Shown here piece by piece: positions 1-8,267 of a stretch of DNA of 46,298 bases. A model generated the notes under the pieces. The model saw only the letters and a program-made list of their open reading frames with translations. It was not told the origin of the DNA and did no database searches. Source of the DNA: Candidatus Copromonas faecavium (nom. illeg.) (GTDB lineage: Bacteria; Bacillota; Clostridia; Lachnospirales; Lachnospiraceae); contig DVGC01000009.1 in the NCBI GenBank assembly GCA_018712915.1, positions 1 through 46,298 on the forward strand. Direction: 5' to 3'. Within the stretch, counting starts at the first letter, position 1. Every line of letters begins with the position of its first letter. The position numbers and the translations under genes were made by a program.

Positions 1-1049
1 ACGCCGTACCATTCTCTGACTTTTCCTACGGCACAGGGATTGCTTACGGTCTCATAATCCAGGAAGTATTTCTTTCCGTCAAAACCAACAAGGGGAGCCG
101 GAAGATATTTTACCAGATCCTTCTGTACGCCGGTTGCTCCGCAGGCAGGGCCGCCGCAGCCGTGAGGCGTGGAGAAGGTCTTGTGCAGGTTGAAGAAGCA
201 CATATCAAAGCCGGCATCTCTTGCTCTCGTTACGCCAAGAAGACCGTTGGCATTGGCCTGGTCATAAGCGCAGAGGCCGCCAATGGAATGGATGTAATCC
301 ACGAACTCTTTTACATGGGTGTTGTATACACCGGTATCCTCCGGGTTTGCTACGATATATCCGGCCGTCTTGGGTCCGGCAACTGCTTTTAACTGCTCCA
401 GTGTCGGAACGCCGGTTACCGGATCGGGCTGAAGATAAATAATCTTAAAGCCTGCAACTGCGGGACCTGCCGCATCGGACGGATGGGAATAAATCGTCGT
501 GATGATCTCATCCCTGTCCTCACCTTTGTCCTTAAAGTAAGCACGGATCAGGGAAGCCATGGTCATAATACCCTGAGAACCGCCGCCCGGCTGGAAGGAG
601 AAATGATCCATGCCGGAAATCTCACACATATATTTGTCGGTCTCATAATAAACCTGTAAAATTCCCTGAACGGTATCCTCATCCTGAAGGGGATGGTACT
701 CACGAAGCAGGTTGGCCAGCTGATCATTAACCTTGGGGCTGTACTTTACGGTACAGGTTCCCTGTCCAATTTCGATGTTCACATCTGCACCCAGTGTCTG
801 CTGGGCCAGTCTGGAATAGTGCCGTAATACACGGCTCTGGGACATCTCCGGAAGGTTCAGCTTGGTGCTTCTCTTCATTCCCTCGGGAAGGGCAGAAACA
901 CCCTTAACTTCCTTGGTCACTTCCTCCTCCGGGCTGTTAACCAGGATTCCCCGCTCACCGGGAGTACTTAATTCATAGATAATCGGCTCATTCCATTTTG
1001 CCTGATGGAAATGAACATTGACTTTTTCACTTCTATCTATTCTTTTCAC
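1..1049 (-). CDS. GcvPB-like PLP-dependent decarboxylase subunit (3' end off the left edge)
   Basis: The protein resembles the C-terminal-type (P2) subunit of glycine dehydrogenase, which binds pyridoxal phosphate. About 349 residues are visible of the roughly 490 usual. The PLP-lysine motif NLHKTFSTPHG is intact, with the lysine near residue 290. Other motifs are unusual for GcvPB: AHGTNPAS is replaced by SHPSDAAGPAV, QPAAGAHGE by QPGGGSQGI, TNPNT by ANPEDTG, and LGSCTMKYNPK by IGQGTCTVKYSPK. The start is a GTG about 20 bp after the upstream GcvPA-like gene, so both are translated from one mRNA, driven by the sigma-54 promoter near 3540. Family membership is clear. The substrate is uncertain, because these changes suggest a divergent paralog and no gcvT or gcvH is in view. 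Confidence 0.85.
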   Translation of the reverse strand, partial: MKRIDRSEKVNVHFHQAKWNEPIIYELSTPGERGILVNSPEEEVTKEVKGVSALPEGMKRSTKLNLPEMSQSRVLRHYSRLAQQTLGADVNIEIGQGTCTVKYSPKVNDQLANLLREYHPLQDEDTVQGILQVYYETDKYMCEISGMDHFSFQPGGGSQGIMTMASLIRAYFKDKGEDRDEIITTIYSHPSDAAGPAVAGFKIIYLQPDPVTGVPTLEQLKAVAGPKTAGYIVANPEDTGVYNTHVKEFVDYIHSIGGLCAYDQANANGLLGVTRARDAGFDMCFFNLHKTFSTPHGCGGPACGATGVQKDLVKYLPAPLVGFDGKKYFLDYETVSNPCAVGKVREWYG

Positions 1050-1069
1050 GATATCATTCCTTTCTGCAG

Positions 1070-2461
1070 CTAGTTAAGAATCTCTTTCAGAGCGCAAACC
1101 AGTTCCTGAATATCTGCGGCCGTATGAACCTCTGTTACGCAGTACAGAGCAGACTGGCCCAGTGCCGGAAATTCCTTGGACAGATCCTTTCCTCCAAAAA
1201 TTCCCTTTTCCAGGAGCGCCTTGTTAATTTCCGCAACGGTCTTTCCGGTCTTATTGAAGTCCACAACAAATTCCTTAAAGAATACGCTGCCGAAGGGGTT
1301 GGCTGTTACGCCCGGAATCTCATTTAACTTCTCGGCTGCATACTGGGCGTTGGACATGATGGTCTCGCCCACCTCTTCCATTCCTTTGGGTCCCATGGTG
1401 GCAAGATATACGCCGGCTGTAATTCCCCAAAGAGCAGACTGGGTTCCAACATACTCTTTTCCGTGCTCTCTGTGATGTCCGAAAGAAGTTCTGTCGTAAG
1501 CGACATCGCCGAAACCGTATTCACCGGGCTCGGAAGTGGGAGCAATACCAAACAGACGGGACGGGAACTCCATAACGAATTTCTCTTCATCTCTGGTAGC
1601 CATGAATCCGGACTGTCCGCCGCCGTAATTCATATGAATGCCCAGGGGCTGCAGGTCGCCGCACACGATATCAGCGCCATAGGTAGGCGGTGTGGCAAGA
1701 ACACCAAGGGAAATGGGATCCACGCCAACAAGGCTTAATGCGCCTGCCTCGTGGGCCATATCAGAAATCTTCTGTCCGTTGGGCTCGATGGTTCCCAGAT
1801 ATCCGGGATTCTCGAAATAAACGCCGGCTACATCGCTGTTTAACTTGGACTTTAAGTCCTCCAGATCCAGATGTCCCATAGCGTTGCAGGACACCTTGAC
1901 AAACTTCAGAACGGCCTCACCGTAGTTCTCCATCGCTTTTAACTTTTCCTGATCCATATATTCAGGAACAAGCACTACGGAGCGGTTGGTAATTCTCTGT
2001 GCCATACGCACGGTGGTAGCTGCTGCCTGTGCCCAGTCCATGGTGGGAACATTGACAACATCCATGTCAACCAGCTCGGCTACCATGCTCTCATATTCAA
2101 ACAGTGCCTGGAATCTTCCTTCATCATTGTAGGGCTCTCCGCCGTAAGCAGTTAAAAACTCGCCCTTTCCATTGACCTCATCGCAGATAGCCGGAACATA
2201 GTGCTGCCAGCAGCCTGCTCCCAGGAAGTTGATGTTCTTTTTGCAGTCTGTATCCTTGGATAACAGCTTCTCCACATGTCTTCTTAACTCGTACTCAGAG
2301 CCGAAGGCCTTGGGAAGATTCATTTCATTTTTTAATTTTAAAAGCTCCGGAACATTTTTATGAAGCTCGTCCAGAGAAGTCATTCCGATTTCCTTTAACA
2401 TCTCCTCCTGGACTTCCGGAACCGAGTTCGGTATGTAAGGATGGTTCGCAAATCCCTTCAT
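1070..2461 (-). CDS. GcvPA-like subunit of a glycine-decarboxylase-type enzyme
   Basis: This 463-residue protein matches the P1 subunit of two-part glycine dehydrogenase across its length: an N-terminal YIPNSVPEVQEEMLKEIG stretch, FLGAG..HYVPAI, and the VDPISLGVL and GDLQPLGI blocks. Canonical GcvPA is slightly shorter, near 448 residues. Several conserved motifs differ: TAYTPYQPE is TAYGGEPYNDE, MYDGATA is TMDWAQA, and HIRREKATSNICTNQAL is HHREHGKEYVGTQSAL. The start ATG has GGAGG ten bases upstream. It lies between a short-chain dehydrogenase and the GcvPB-like subunit in one operon. The two subunits should form the PLP enzyme together. Glycine decarboxylation cannot be assumed, since both chains diverge in parallel. 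Confidence 0.88.
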   Translation of the reverse strand: MKGFANHPYIPNSVPEVQEEMLKEIGMTSLDELHKNVPELLKLKNEMNLPKAFGSEYELRRHVEKLLSKDTDCKKNINFLGAGCWQHYVPAICDEVNGKGEFLTAYGGEPYNDEGRFQALFEYESMVAELVDMDVVNVPTMDWAQAAATTVRMAQRITNRSVVLVPEYMDQEKLKAMENYGEAVLKFVKVSCNAMGHLDLEDLKSKLNSDVAGVYFENPGYLGTIEPNGQKISDMAHEAGALSLVGVDPISLGVLATPPTYGADIVCGDLQPLGIHMNYGGGQSGFMATRDEEKFVMEFPSRLFGIAPTSEPGEYGFGDVAYDRTSFGHHREHGKEYVGTQSALWGITAGVYLATMGPKGMEEVGETIMSNAQYAAEKLNEIPGVTANPFGSVFFKEFVVDFNKTGKTVAEINKALLEKGIFGGKDLSKEFPALGQSALYCVTEVHTAADIQELVCALKEILN

Positions 2462-2569
2462 GTAAGTGTGTCCTCCTTCAAATTTTCCTGGCTGCCGGGA
2501 ATCTCTGCATTCCGTTATCCTGTGGCAGGAATCCGTTTTCCGGCAGCCGCCGGTTTACAAAATCAGATT

Positions 2570-3367
2570 TTATGCGATTCCGCCGCCGTCAACAACTAAT
2601 GCAGCGCCGGTGATCCAGCTTGCCAGATCGCTTGCAAGGAACAGAACGCCGTTGGCAATATCCTCCGGCATACCGATTCTTGCCAGAGGCCGTCCGGTTC
2701 CGCAGTCTGCCAGATAAGCGTCCATCTGAGCATCGCCCTCTTTTACAACGCCGGTCTGTCTTCCCTCATCGCGAAGCATTGCCGTATCCGTATCACCCGG
2801 GTTAATGCTGTTGACACGGATGTTCTGATGACCATGGTCAATTGCCATAGCTCTTGTCACATTGACAATACCGCCCTTAACGGCACAGTAGGCAGCAGCC
2901 TGATCGCCGCCCTTTAAGCCCCAGCCGGAACCGGTGTTGATAATGCTTCCGCCGCCATTGGCCGCCATTACCGGGATCACATGCTTGGAGAAAAGGAAAA
3001 GTCCCTTTAAACCAACATCTAATACAAAATCCCATTCCTTCTCAGACAGATCAGCGATGGTCTTTCTTACGGTAACGCCCGCATTGTTATGGAGGATGTC
3101 AATTTTGCCATACTTGGCAACAATCGCGTCAACCGTGCTCTTTACCTGCTCTTCATTTGTTACATCGCACTGGAAGAAGGCTGCTTCACGGCCTGCGTCA
3201 CGCAGTTCCTTTGCCTTCTCCTCGCCCTTGGGGCTGATGTCCACCATGGCGATTTTTGCGCCGTATGCAGATAACAGTTCGCATACGCCAAGGCCGATAC
3301 CTGAGCTTCCGCCCGTAATAACCGCAACCTTGCCTGTCAGATTCAATGGGTCTTTTTTCTGTAACAT
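2570..3367 (-). CDS. SDR family NAD(P)-dependent oxidoreductase
   Basis: A classical short-chain dehydrogenase of 265 residues. Visible motifs are the nucleotide-binding TGGSSGIG (residues 18-25), an acidic Asp43 after beta-2 that favours NAD over NADP, NNAG (94-97), and the catalytic Ser147, Tyr160 and Lys164. The start at 3367 follows AAGGAGG by six bases; a longer in-frame ORF to 3451 lacks this signal. It is the first gene of the sigma-54 operon with the GcvPA/GcvPB-like pair, about 110 bp upstream of them. It probably oxidises or reduces a hydroxyl/keto group on the pathway intermediate handled by that pair. The substrate cannot be read from sequence. Confidence 0.9.
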   Translation of the reverse strand: MLQKKDPLNLTGKVAVITGGSSGIGLGVCELLSAYGAKIAMVDISPKGEEKAKELRDAGREAAFFQCDVTNEEQVKSTVDAIVAKYGKIDILHNNAGVTVRKTIADLSEKEWDFVLDVGLKGLFLFSKHVIPVMAANGGGSIINTGSGWGLKGGDQAAAYCAVKGGIVNVTRAMAIDHGHQNIRVNSINPGDTDTAMLRDEGRQTGVVKEGDAQMDAYLADCGTGRPLARIGMPEDIANGVLFLASDLASWITGAALVVDGGGIA

Positions 3368-3464
3368 AAGAATCCTCCTTACCTGCTGTTTTCTTTTTCC
3401 ATTCCGGCCGGCCAGGCCTATCGCCTCCCGCCGGAAATCACATATGTTCATTTTTAAGCATCCT

Positions 3465-3508
3465 GGCAGGTATCCGTTCCTGGCATTATGTAACGGATGA
3501 TTCCTGCC
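3465..3508 (-). other. Hairpin in the leader of the sigma-54 SDR/gcvP-like transcript
   Basis: Arms GGCAGG and CCTGCC enclose a second stem of CCGTT with AACGG. The predicted start of transcription is near 3521, so the hairpin begins about 13 nt into the RNA. Similar GCAGG...CCTGC hairpins occur early in both nhaC-like transcripts. Role unknown; mRNA protection or a shared regulatory element are possibilities. Confidence 0.45.
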
Positions 3509-3530
3509 GGCGCCTCATGACCTATTTGTC

Positions 3531-3547
3531 AAGCAACAACCGTGCCA
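3531..3547 (-). promoter_or_regulatory. Sigma-54 (-24/-12) promoter of the SDR-gcvPA-like-gcvPB-like operon
   Basis: On the minus strand the sequence is TGGCACGGTTGTTGCTT, with GG and GC separated by exactly ten bases, an essentially perfect match to the RpoN consensus. It lies about 165 bp upstream of the SDR start codon and is divergent from the enhancer-binding regulator gene, which makes control by that regulator likely. Confidence 0.88.
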
Positions 3548-3667
3548 TCATGTGCCGCTTTTTTTGCCGGCAATGAAAAAAATCTATATTTTCCTGTATT
3601 TTCTGCCCGAAAAAAATTTTTTTCTCCGGATTTTAGTGGAAAATCCTCCCGCATTTTCAATCCGGTT

Positions 3668-3748
3668 TGTCATCTGTTTGTCGCTTGTCATTTGTCACTT
3701 GACATGTTTCTGACACTTTATATCCTTTTCAATTAATGATTGTCAATT
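3668..3748. promoter_or_regulatory. Cluster of TGTCA half-sites, candidate upstream activator sequence
   Basis: TGTCA occurs at 3668, 3686, 3693 and 3741, and its complement at 3700 and 3711. The pair at 3686-3697 is TGTCATTTGTCA, and 3693-3704 is an inverted pair. The core lies about 140 bp from the leftward sigma-54 promoter, a normal distance for an enhancer site. The same TGTCA-N2-TGTCA arrangement precedes both nhaC-like genes. The last copy touches the -35 box of the regulator gene itself, so autoregulation is possible. Confidence 0.6.
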
Positions 3749-3768
3749 CTGTTTTTCTGTGTTACAAT
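3740..3768 (+). promoter_or_regulatory. Sigma-70-type promoter of the enhancer-binding regulator
   Basis: TTGTCA and TACAAT are spaced by 17 bases, about 100 bp before the regulator start codon. The -35 box overlaps a TGTCA motif of the presumed activator site. Confidence 0.6.
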
Positions 3769-3869
3769 CCCCCTTGTAGTTTTTAGGCCAATCCTTTATC
3801 CTGCAGGAAAAATCCGGCTCTCGGGTTTGTTTTCAGGGTATTTCGCGAAAGATTTTACGGAGGTATTCT

Positions 3870-5612
3870 ATGTCTCGTCTGGAGGAAATCCGGCATTCGG
3901 CTGAACGGCTGATTACCGCAGCCAGCGATGCGCTTCGGCTTGAAATGGCAATTTTTGACAGTGACAGCAGCCTTTTCTGCTGCACGCCTACTTACCTGAA
4001 GAAAAAAGGACGTACCGTTCATACACCTTCCATTCAGGAAGTGTTGGAAAACGGCAGTATTCTTGTGACCGATCCCGGCAATATGCCGGCCTGCATCGGC
4101 TGCCGTTTCAAAGAACACTGCCCGTCCACCATTGAAATTCTCTGCTGCATCCATGCCGACACTGACACCGCCGGCGTTCTTTCCTTTACCTCTTTTACCA
4201 AAGAAGGGCAAAGACGCATCACAGAAAACACCTCCATTTACCTGAATGCCATCACAGAACTGGGAAATCTTCTGGGAGATTTGCTGGTCAATCAGGCCGG
4301 CGGCAGAACCACCGGCGCCGCCGATCCGGTTCTTGCGTCCGTTCTGGAATTTTGTCCCCAGCCTCTTTTATTCACCGACCCTCACGGAGTTATTTTACAA
4401 TATAATCAGCCTGCTTCCAATATGTTAAAAATGTGCAATGTTTCCACCACGTCGCTGTGGCAGATTTTCCCCTCTCCTATCGTCCGGAAAATCACCGAGG
4501 GAAACCATTTATTTGAAAAGCAGGCCATCATCGGCGGCCGGGCCACCAGACTCACCTCCCGCCCCGTCATGCAGGACGGACAGCCCATTGCCATTCTGGT
4601 AAAGATGGATGGGGAACTTTCTACCCCAGGCGAAGAGGCAGGCTTCTTTGGCAGCATCATCGGCACCAGTCCTGCGGCCGAGCACATGCTGCGCCTGATT
4701 AAACGGGTAGCCAACAGTCCGTCCCCTGTCCTGATTACCGGGGAAACCGGTACGGGAAAAGAACTGGCGGCCCGCTCCATCCATGAGCAAAGCAAGCGCA
4801 GCAATTATCCGTTTATTGCCATTAACTGCTCCAGCATCCCGGAAACCCTGTTTGAAAGCGAACTCTTCGGCTACGAAGAAGGCGCCTTCACCGGAGCCCG
4901 GAAAGGCGGAAAAATGGGAAAAATCGAGGCGGCCCAGGGCGGAACCCTGTTCCTTGATGAGATCGGAGAGCTTCCTCTCTCCATTCAGCCAAAGCTTCTG
5001 CGGGTTCTTCAGGAATATGAACTGGAGCGGGTCGGATCCAACAAAAAAATCCATCTGGACGTGCGCATCATTGCCGCCACCAACAGGGATCTGTACGAGA
5101 TGGTGGAAGAAAAAACCTTCCGTGAAGATTTGTTTTACCGGCTCAACGTCATTAATTTAAAGCTGCCGCCCCTCAGAGAGCGTCAGGGTGACATTATGCC
5201 CATTGCGGAAAATTATCTGAAGAAGCTCCATCTCAAAATGGAGACTCCTCTTCAGTCCTTCTCCGACCAGGTGCGGGAACGGTTCATCTCCTATTCCTGG
5301 CCAGGCAATGTCAGAGAACTGCAGAACGCCATCGAATATGCGGCCAATATCTGCGAATCGGACGTTATGACCCTGGAGGATTTGCCGGAAACCCTGAATC
5401 AGAAAACGGCAAAATCTCCCAAAGTGCAAAAATCCAAGCCCATGCCTGTCATGGAAGCAGAGGCCCGGCAGCTGACGGCCCTGCTGGAAAAGTACGGCCA
5501 CACATTGGAAGGAAAAAAGCGGATTGCAAAAGAAATGGATATCAGTCTGCGCACTCTCTACCGGAAACTGGACCGCTTAAAGCAGACAGGACCATCCATC
5601 TCTTCTTCTTAG
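3870..5612 (+). CDS. Sigma-54-dependent Fis-family transcriptional activator
   Basis: A 580-residue enhancer-binding protein that should remodel RpoN-RNA polymerase by ATP hydrolysis. The N-terminal sensory region (about 1-140) is rich in cysteine (C37, C38, C75, C78, C84, C92, C93), then a PAS-like region (about 148-245). The AAA+ domain has Walker A GETGTGKE at 291-298, GAFTGA at 338-343 for sigma-54 contact, and the GNVREL block. A Fis-type helix-turn-helix closes the protein (about 550-570). GGAGG lies six bases before the ATG. It stands between three transcription units with sigma-54 promoters and is the obvious candidate to control them. The signal is unknown; the cysteine cluster could bind metal, an Fe-S cluster or sense redox state. 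Confidence 0.93.
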   Translation: MSRLEEIRHSAERLITAASDALRLEMAIFDSDSSLFCCTPTYLKKKGRTVHTPSIQEVLENGSILVTDPGNMPACIGCRFKEHCPSTIEILCCIHADTDTAGVLSFTSFTKEGQRRITENTSIYLNAITELGNLLGDLLVNQAGGRTTGAADPVLASVLEFCPQPLLFTDPHGVILQYNQPASNMLKMCNVSTTSLWQIFPSPIVRKITEGNHLFEKQAIIGGRATRLTSRPVMQDGQPIAILVKMDGELSTPGEEAGFFGSIIGTSPAAEHMLRLIKRVANSPSPVLITGETGTGKELAARSIHEQSKRSNYPFIAINCSSIPETLFESELFGYEEGAFTGARKGGKMGKIEAAQGGTLFLDEIGELPLSIQPKLLRVLQEYELERVGSNKKIHLDVRIIAATNRDLYEMVEEKTFREDLFYRLNVINLKLPPLRERQGDIMPIAENYLKKLHLKMETPLQSFSDQVRERFISYSWPGNVRELQNAIEYAANICESDVMTLEDLPETLNQKTAKSPKVQKSKPMPVMEAEARQLTALLEKYGHTLEGKKRIAKEMDISLRTLYRKLDRLKQTGPSISSS

Positions 5613-5642
5613 CGGAAAGGCCATCATCCGTGCATACGTTTA

Positions 5643-5668
5643 CCCGGCGAAATGTTTCGCCGGGTTTT
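5643..5668 (+). terminator. Intrinsic terminator after the sigma-54 regulator gene
   Basis: CCCGGCGAAA pairs with TTTCGCCGGG across a three-base loop, followed by TTTT. It begins 30 bases after the stop codon. Confidence 0.85.
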
Positions 5669-5725
5669 GGTGTTTCTGCATAGTTTTTCTTCATTTTTCA
5701 TATTTCTTATAGATATTCTGTACAG

Positions 5726-5756
5726 TGTCAACTGTCATTGTCAATCAAATTTGTCA
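5726..5756 (+). promoter_or_regulatory. TGTCA repeat cluster, candidate activator site for the first nhaC-like gene
   Basis: TGTCA occurs at 5726, 5733, 5739 and 5752; the first two form TGTCAACTGTCA. The cluster lies about 130 bp upstream of the sigma-54 promoter at 5868, matching the arrangement at the other two sigma-54 promoters in the window. Confidence 0.6.
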
Positions 5757-5867
5757 ATTTTCTTTTATATTTTCAATTTTCATCCATGCAATTACTGCTT
5801 TTCTCATTTTACTTTTCGGCTTGTTTTCTGGTATTACCAGGATTTTGTGCAAAGATTATATAGTTTT

Positions 5868-5882
5868 TGGCATAAAAATTGC
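5868..5882 (+). promoter_or_regulatory. Sigma-54 promoter of the first nhaC-like gene
   Basis: TGGCATAAAAATTGC has the GG-N10-GC spacing of RpoN promoters. Predicted transcription start is near 5894, giving a leader of about 145 nt. Confidence 0.85.
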
Positions 5883-5904
5883 TAAGATTATATGACATAA
5901 CAAC

Positions 5905-5941
5905 TTCACCGCCACACCGGCAGGTTTTCCTGGCCCCTGCC
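5905..5941 (+). repeat. Leader segment duplicated before both nhaC-like genes, with hairpin
   Basis: This segment and 8199-8233 are nearly identical over about 36 bp. GGCAGG (5919-5924) can pair with CCTGCC (5936-5941). Both copies sit just downstream of their sigma-54 start sites, so the duplication that produced the two transporters included promoter and leader. Confidence 0.6.
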
Positions 5942-6038
5942 GCAGCGCGGCTTCTGGTTCACCGGACAGAGTGGAACATTTTTCAAAAATCTGCCGGTAC
6001 CGGCCGCACAAGAAGGCGGTATGAATAGGAGGATTCAT

Positions 6039-7637
6039 ATGGAAGTGAACTACGGGATTTTATCCATCATCCCCCCCATTGTCGCCATTGCCTTATGTTT
6101 TGCGACAAAGCAGGTACTTGTCTCCATGTTTGCCGGTTTATTTGCCGGAGCATTAATCATCTGCAACTTTAATCCCTTCGGTGCGGTTGCTTATTCTCTT
6201 GACGCGCTGGCTGTTAATCTGCAGGAAAATATTATCCTGTTCCTGTTCACCATGTTCATGGGCGTCGGCATCGCTTTTATCTGGCGTCTGGGCGGCAGCC
6301 ATGCACTGGCAAGCGCCGCCATGCGCAAATTCAAGAAAAGACGTTCCGTCTGCCTGGGGACCTGGGGACTGGGCATGTGCTGTTCCGTCAATGACTGTCT
6401 GGTATCGGCTGTAGACGGAAACGTATTCCGCGACATCTGTAAAGAATACCGGATTTCTTCCGAGAAGTTTTCTTATGTACTGGATGCCACGGCCGCTCCC
6501 TCGGCTGCCCTCTTTATCTCTGACTGGATCGCCTATCAGATCAGCATGATAGGACAGGGACTGGATGCGGCAGGAATTACCGGACTGACTCCGGTATCCG
6601 CTTACATCAACGGACTTCCTTTCAACATGTATTCTATTTTTACATTGATTTTCGTTGGTCTTCTGATGTACACCGGAAGAGATTACGGTCCGATGCTAAA
6701 GGCTGAGGTTCGTGCCCTGACTACCGGTCAGTTTACAAAACCCGGTGCAAAGCCCATGCTGGACGTAGGCAGTGAGCTTGGGGAAGCAAAGAAAACAAAA
6801 CCAATGATTCGCAGCTTCGTTCTTCCGATTGCCATCGCCTTTGCCGTTATCATTTTCGGAATCATCTACACCGGCATGACCAACCCTGACAGAACCGGTT
6901 CCGACATTATGTCCATTCTGGACGCCTGCGACGCCACCCTCGCACTATACTGGGGTTCCTTCGCCATGGCTCTGACCGGAATTGTACTGGCTCTTTCCAC
7001 AAGGATTCTGACCTTTGAAGAAACCATGAACACCGTTATTGACGGTTTCAAATTAATGGCTACCACAGGTGCCATCCTGGTTATGGCATGGTCTCTGGCT
7101 TCCGTAACGCAGAACCTGGGCCTGGGCGACTTCGTTGCCACATATGTAGGCGGCAATGTGCCCACCGGACTGCTTCCGCTGCTGGTACTGGTTTGCTCCT
7201 GTCTGGTTGCCTTCGCGACCGGTACCTCCTGGGGAACCATGGCTATCATGACTCCTCTGGCCATTCAACTTGGCTACTCTGTAACCGGTGACATTCTGTT
7301 CTCAACCGGTATGACCGGCGCAGTTCTTTCCGGCGCTATCTTCGGAGATCACTGCTCACCTGTTTCCGATACAACGGTTATGGCATCTATTTTCTCCGGA
7401 GCGGACCATCTGGATCATGTGGCGACTCAGGTGCCCTACTCCCTGACAGTTATCTCTGTCATCGCAGTATTATACCTGATTTTCGGTTTCACCGAAATTT
7501 CACCCTTCATCCTTCTGCCCATCGGAATTGTGGCCCTGTACTTCCTTCAGATTCTCCTGCACAAGTATTTCATGAAGAAGTACAACATTGACCCCAATTA
7601 TACGAAATACATGACAGAGGAGCATCAGTTGTCCTAA
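6039..7637 (+). CDS. NhaC-superfamily Na+/H+ antiporter-like permease, copy 1
   Basis: A 532-residue polytopic membrane protein, hydrophobic from the N-terminus, with the family's glycine-rich helices and conserved NDCLVSAVDGN, PSAALFISDW, TGTSWGTMAIM and GDHCSPVSD segments. The start at 6039 has AGGAGG six bases upstream; an ATG at 6021 would put that signal inside the gene. NhaC-type proteins include Na+/H+ antiporters and also transporters proposed for lysine, methionine and tyrosine, so an organic substrate is plausible here. Control is by the sigma-54 promoter at 5868. A tandem paralog follows at 8268. Placement among catabolic genes suggests uptake of the pathway substrate (inference). 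Confidence 0.9.
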   Translation: MEVNYGILSIIPPIVAIALCFATKQVLVSMFAGLFAGALIICNFNPFGAVAYSLDALAVNLQENIILFLFTMFMGVGIAFIWRLGGSHALASAAMRKFKKRRSVCLGTWGLGMCCSVNDCLVSAVDGNVFRDICKEYRISSEKFSYVLDATAAPSAALFISDWIAYQISMIGQGLDAAGITGLTPVSAYINGLPFNMYSIFTLIFVGLLMYTGRDYGPMLKAEVRALTTGQFTKPGAKPMLDVGSELGEAKKTKPMIRSFVLPIAIAFAVIIFGIIYTGMTNPDRTGSDIMSILDACDATLALYWGSFAMALTGIVLALSTRILTFEETMNTVIDGFKLMATTGAILVMAWSLASVTQNLGLGDFVATYVGGNVPTGLLPLLVLVCSCLVAFATGTSWGTMAIMTPLAIQLGYSVTGDILFSTGMTGAVLSGAIFGDHCSPVSDTTVMASIFSGADHLDHVATQVPYSLTVISVIAVLYLIFGFTEISPFILLPIGIVALYFLQILLHKYFMKKYNIDPNYTKYMTEEHQLS

Positions 7638-7687
7638 TACGTCACCCTTTTAAGAAGCTGCCCATGCAGCTCCTGTGAAAATTTTAT

Positions 7688-7721
7688 GAGACAGCGGGAA
7701 TCATTTCCGCTGTCTCCTTTT
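7688..7721 (+). terminator. Intrinsic terminator after nhaC-like copy 1
   Basis: GAGACAGCGG pairs with CCGCTGTCTC, followed by CTTTTA. It separates the two nhaC-like genes into independent transcription units. The remaining gap up to 7990 is pyrimidine-rich and shows no convincing gene. Confidence 0.8.
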
Positions 7722-7995
7722 ATCCGCATACTGGTCCTCCTGCCCCGCCGTCCTTTCTTCCATTTTATCCGCATGTCGCCTCTCTTATCCCGTCCTTCTT
7801 TCTTCCATGTACCTTCCGCCAGCCCATTCAATCTGCCGGCGGCTCCTTAAACCGCATCGTTTCCCATTGCCTGACCGGCCGGCGTTTTCTCCCGGTTTTT
7901 CCCGATGTTAAGGATGATTTGCAGCTGAACCTTTCATCTTTGCAGTATCTTTATCTGTCTATTTCGTGTTTTTATCAAATTTGCACATTAAAATA

Positions 7996-8007
7996 TGTCA
8001 ATTGTCA
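7996..8007 (+). promoter_or_regulatory. TGTCAATTGTCA, candidate activator site for the second nhaC-like gene
   Basis: Two TGTCA units with a seven-base period, 160 bp upstream of the sigma-54 promoter at 8167. This is the third instance of the same arrangement in the locus. Confidence 0.55.
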
Positions 8008-8166
8008 GATTGATTTGGCAACTTTTTTCCTGCTTTTCCTCTCTCATCCCCTGTTTCCCCTCTGTTTTTCTCCCGGTTTCTGCCTCTGTCAGATTCCCGT
8101 TTTTCCCCTTTATTCCTTGTTTTTTGCAGGAATCTGCATGTTTAAGACAGAAAGGCTTCTGTCTTC

Positions 8167-8181
8167 TGGCACAGATGTTGC
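8167..8181 (+). promoter_or_regulatory. Sigma-54 promoter of the second nhaC-like gene
   Basis: TGGCACAGATGTTGC, with GG-N10-GC spacing and a near-consensus sequence. Predicted transcription start is near 8193. Confidence 0.87.
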
Positions 8182-8198
8182 TTTAAAAAAGTTCAACA

Positions 8199-8233
8199 TT
8201 CACCGCCATGCCGCAGGTTTTCCTGGCCCCTGC
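8199..8233 (+). repeat. Second copy of the nhaC leader segment
   Basis: It matches 5905-5940 except for a few changes. The GCAGG and CCTGC arms of the hairpin (8213-8233) are conserved. Confidence 0.6.
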
Positions 8234-8267
8234 TTCATAAAAATGCGGTGAGAACAGGAGGATTCAT

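Noticed and set aside
1..2461. Plain annotation as the glycine cleavage system P protein (gcvPA/gcvPB)
   Set aside because: Family similarity is clear, but several conserved motifs are altered in both subunits and gcvT/gcvH are not visible, so I kept GcvP-like names without gene symbols.
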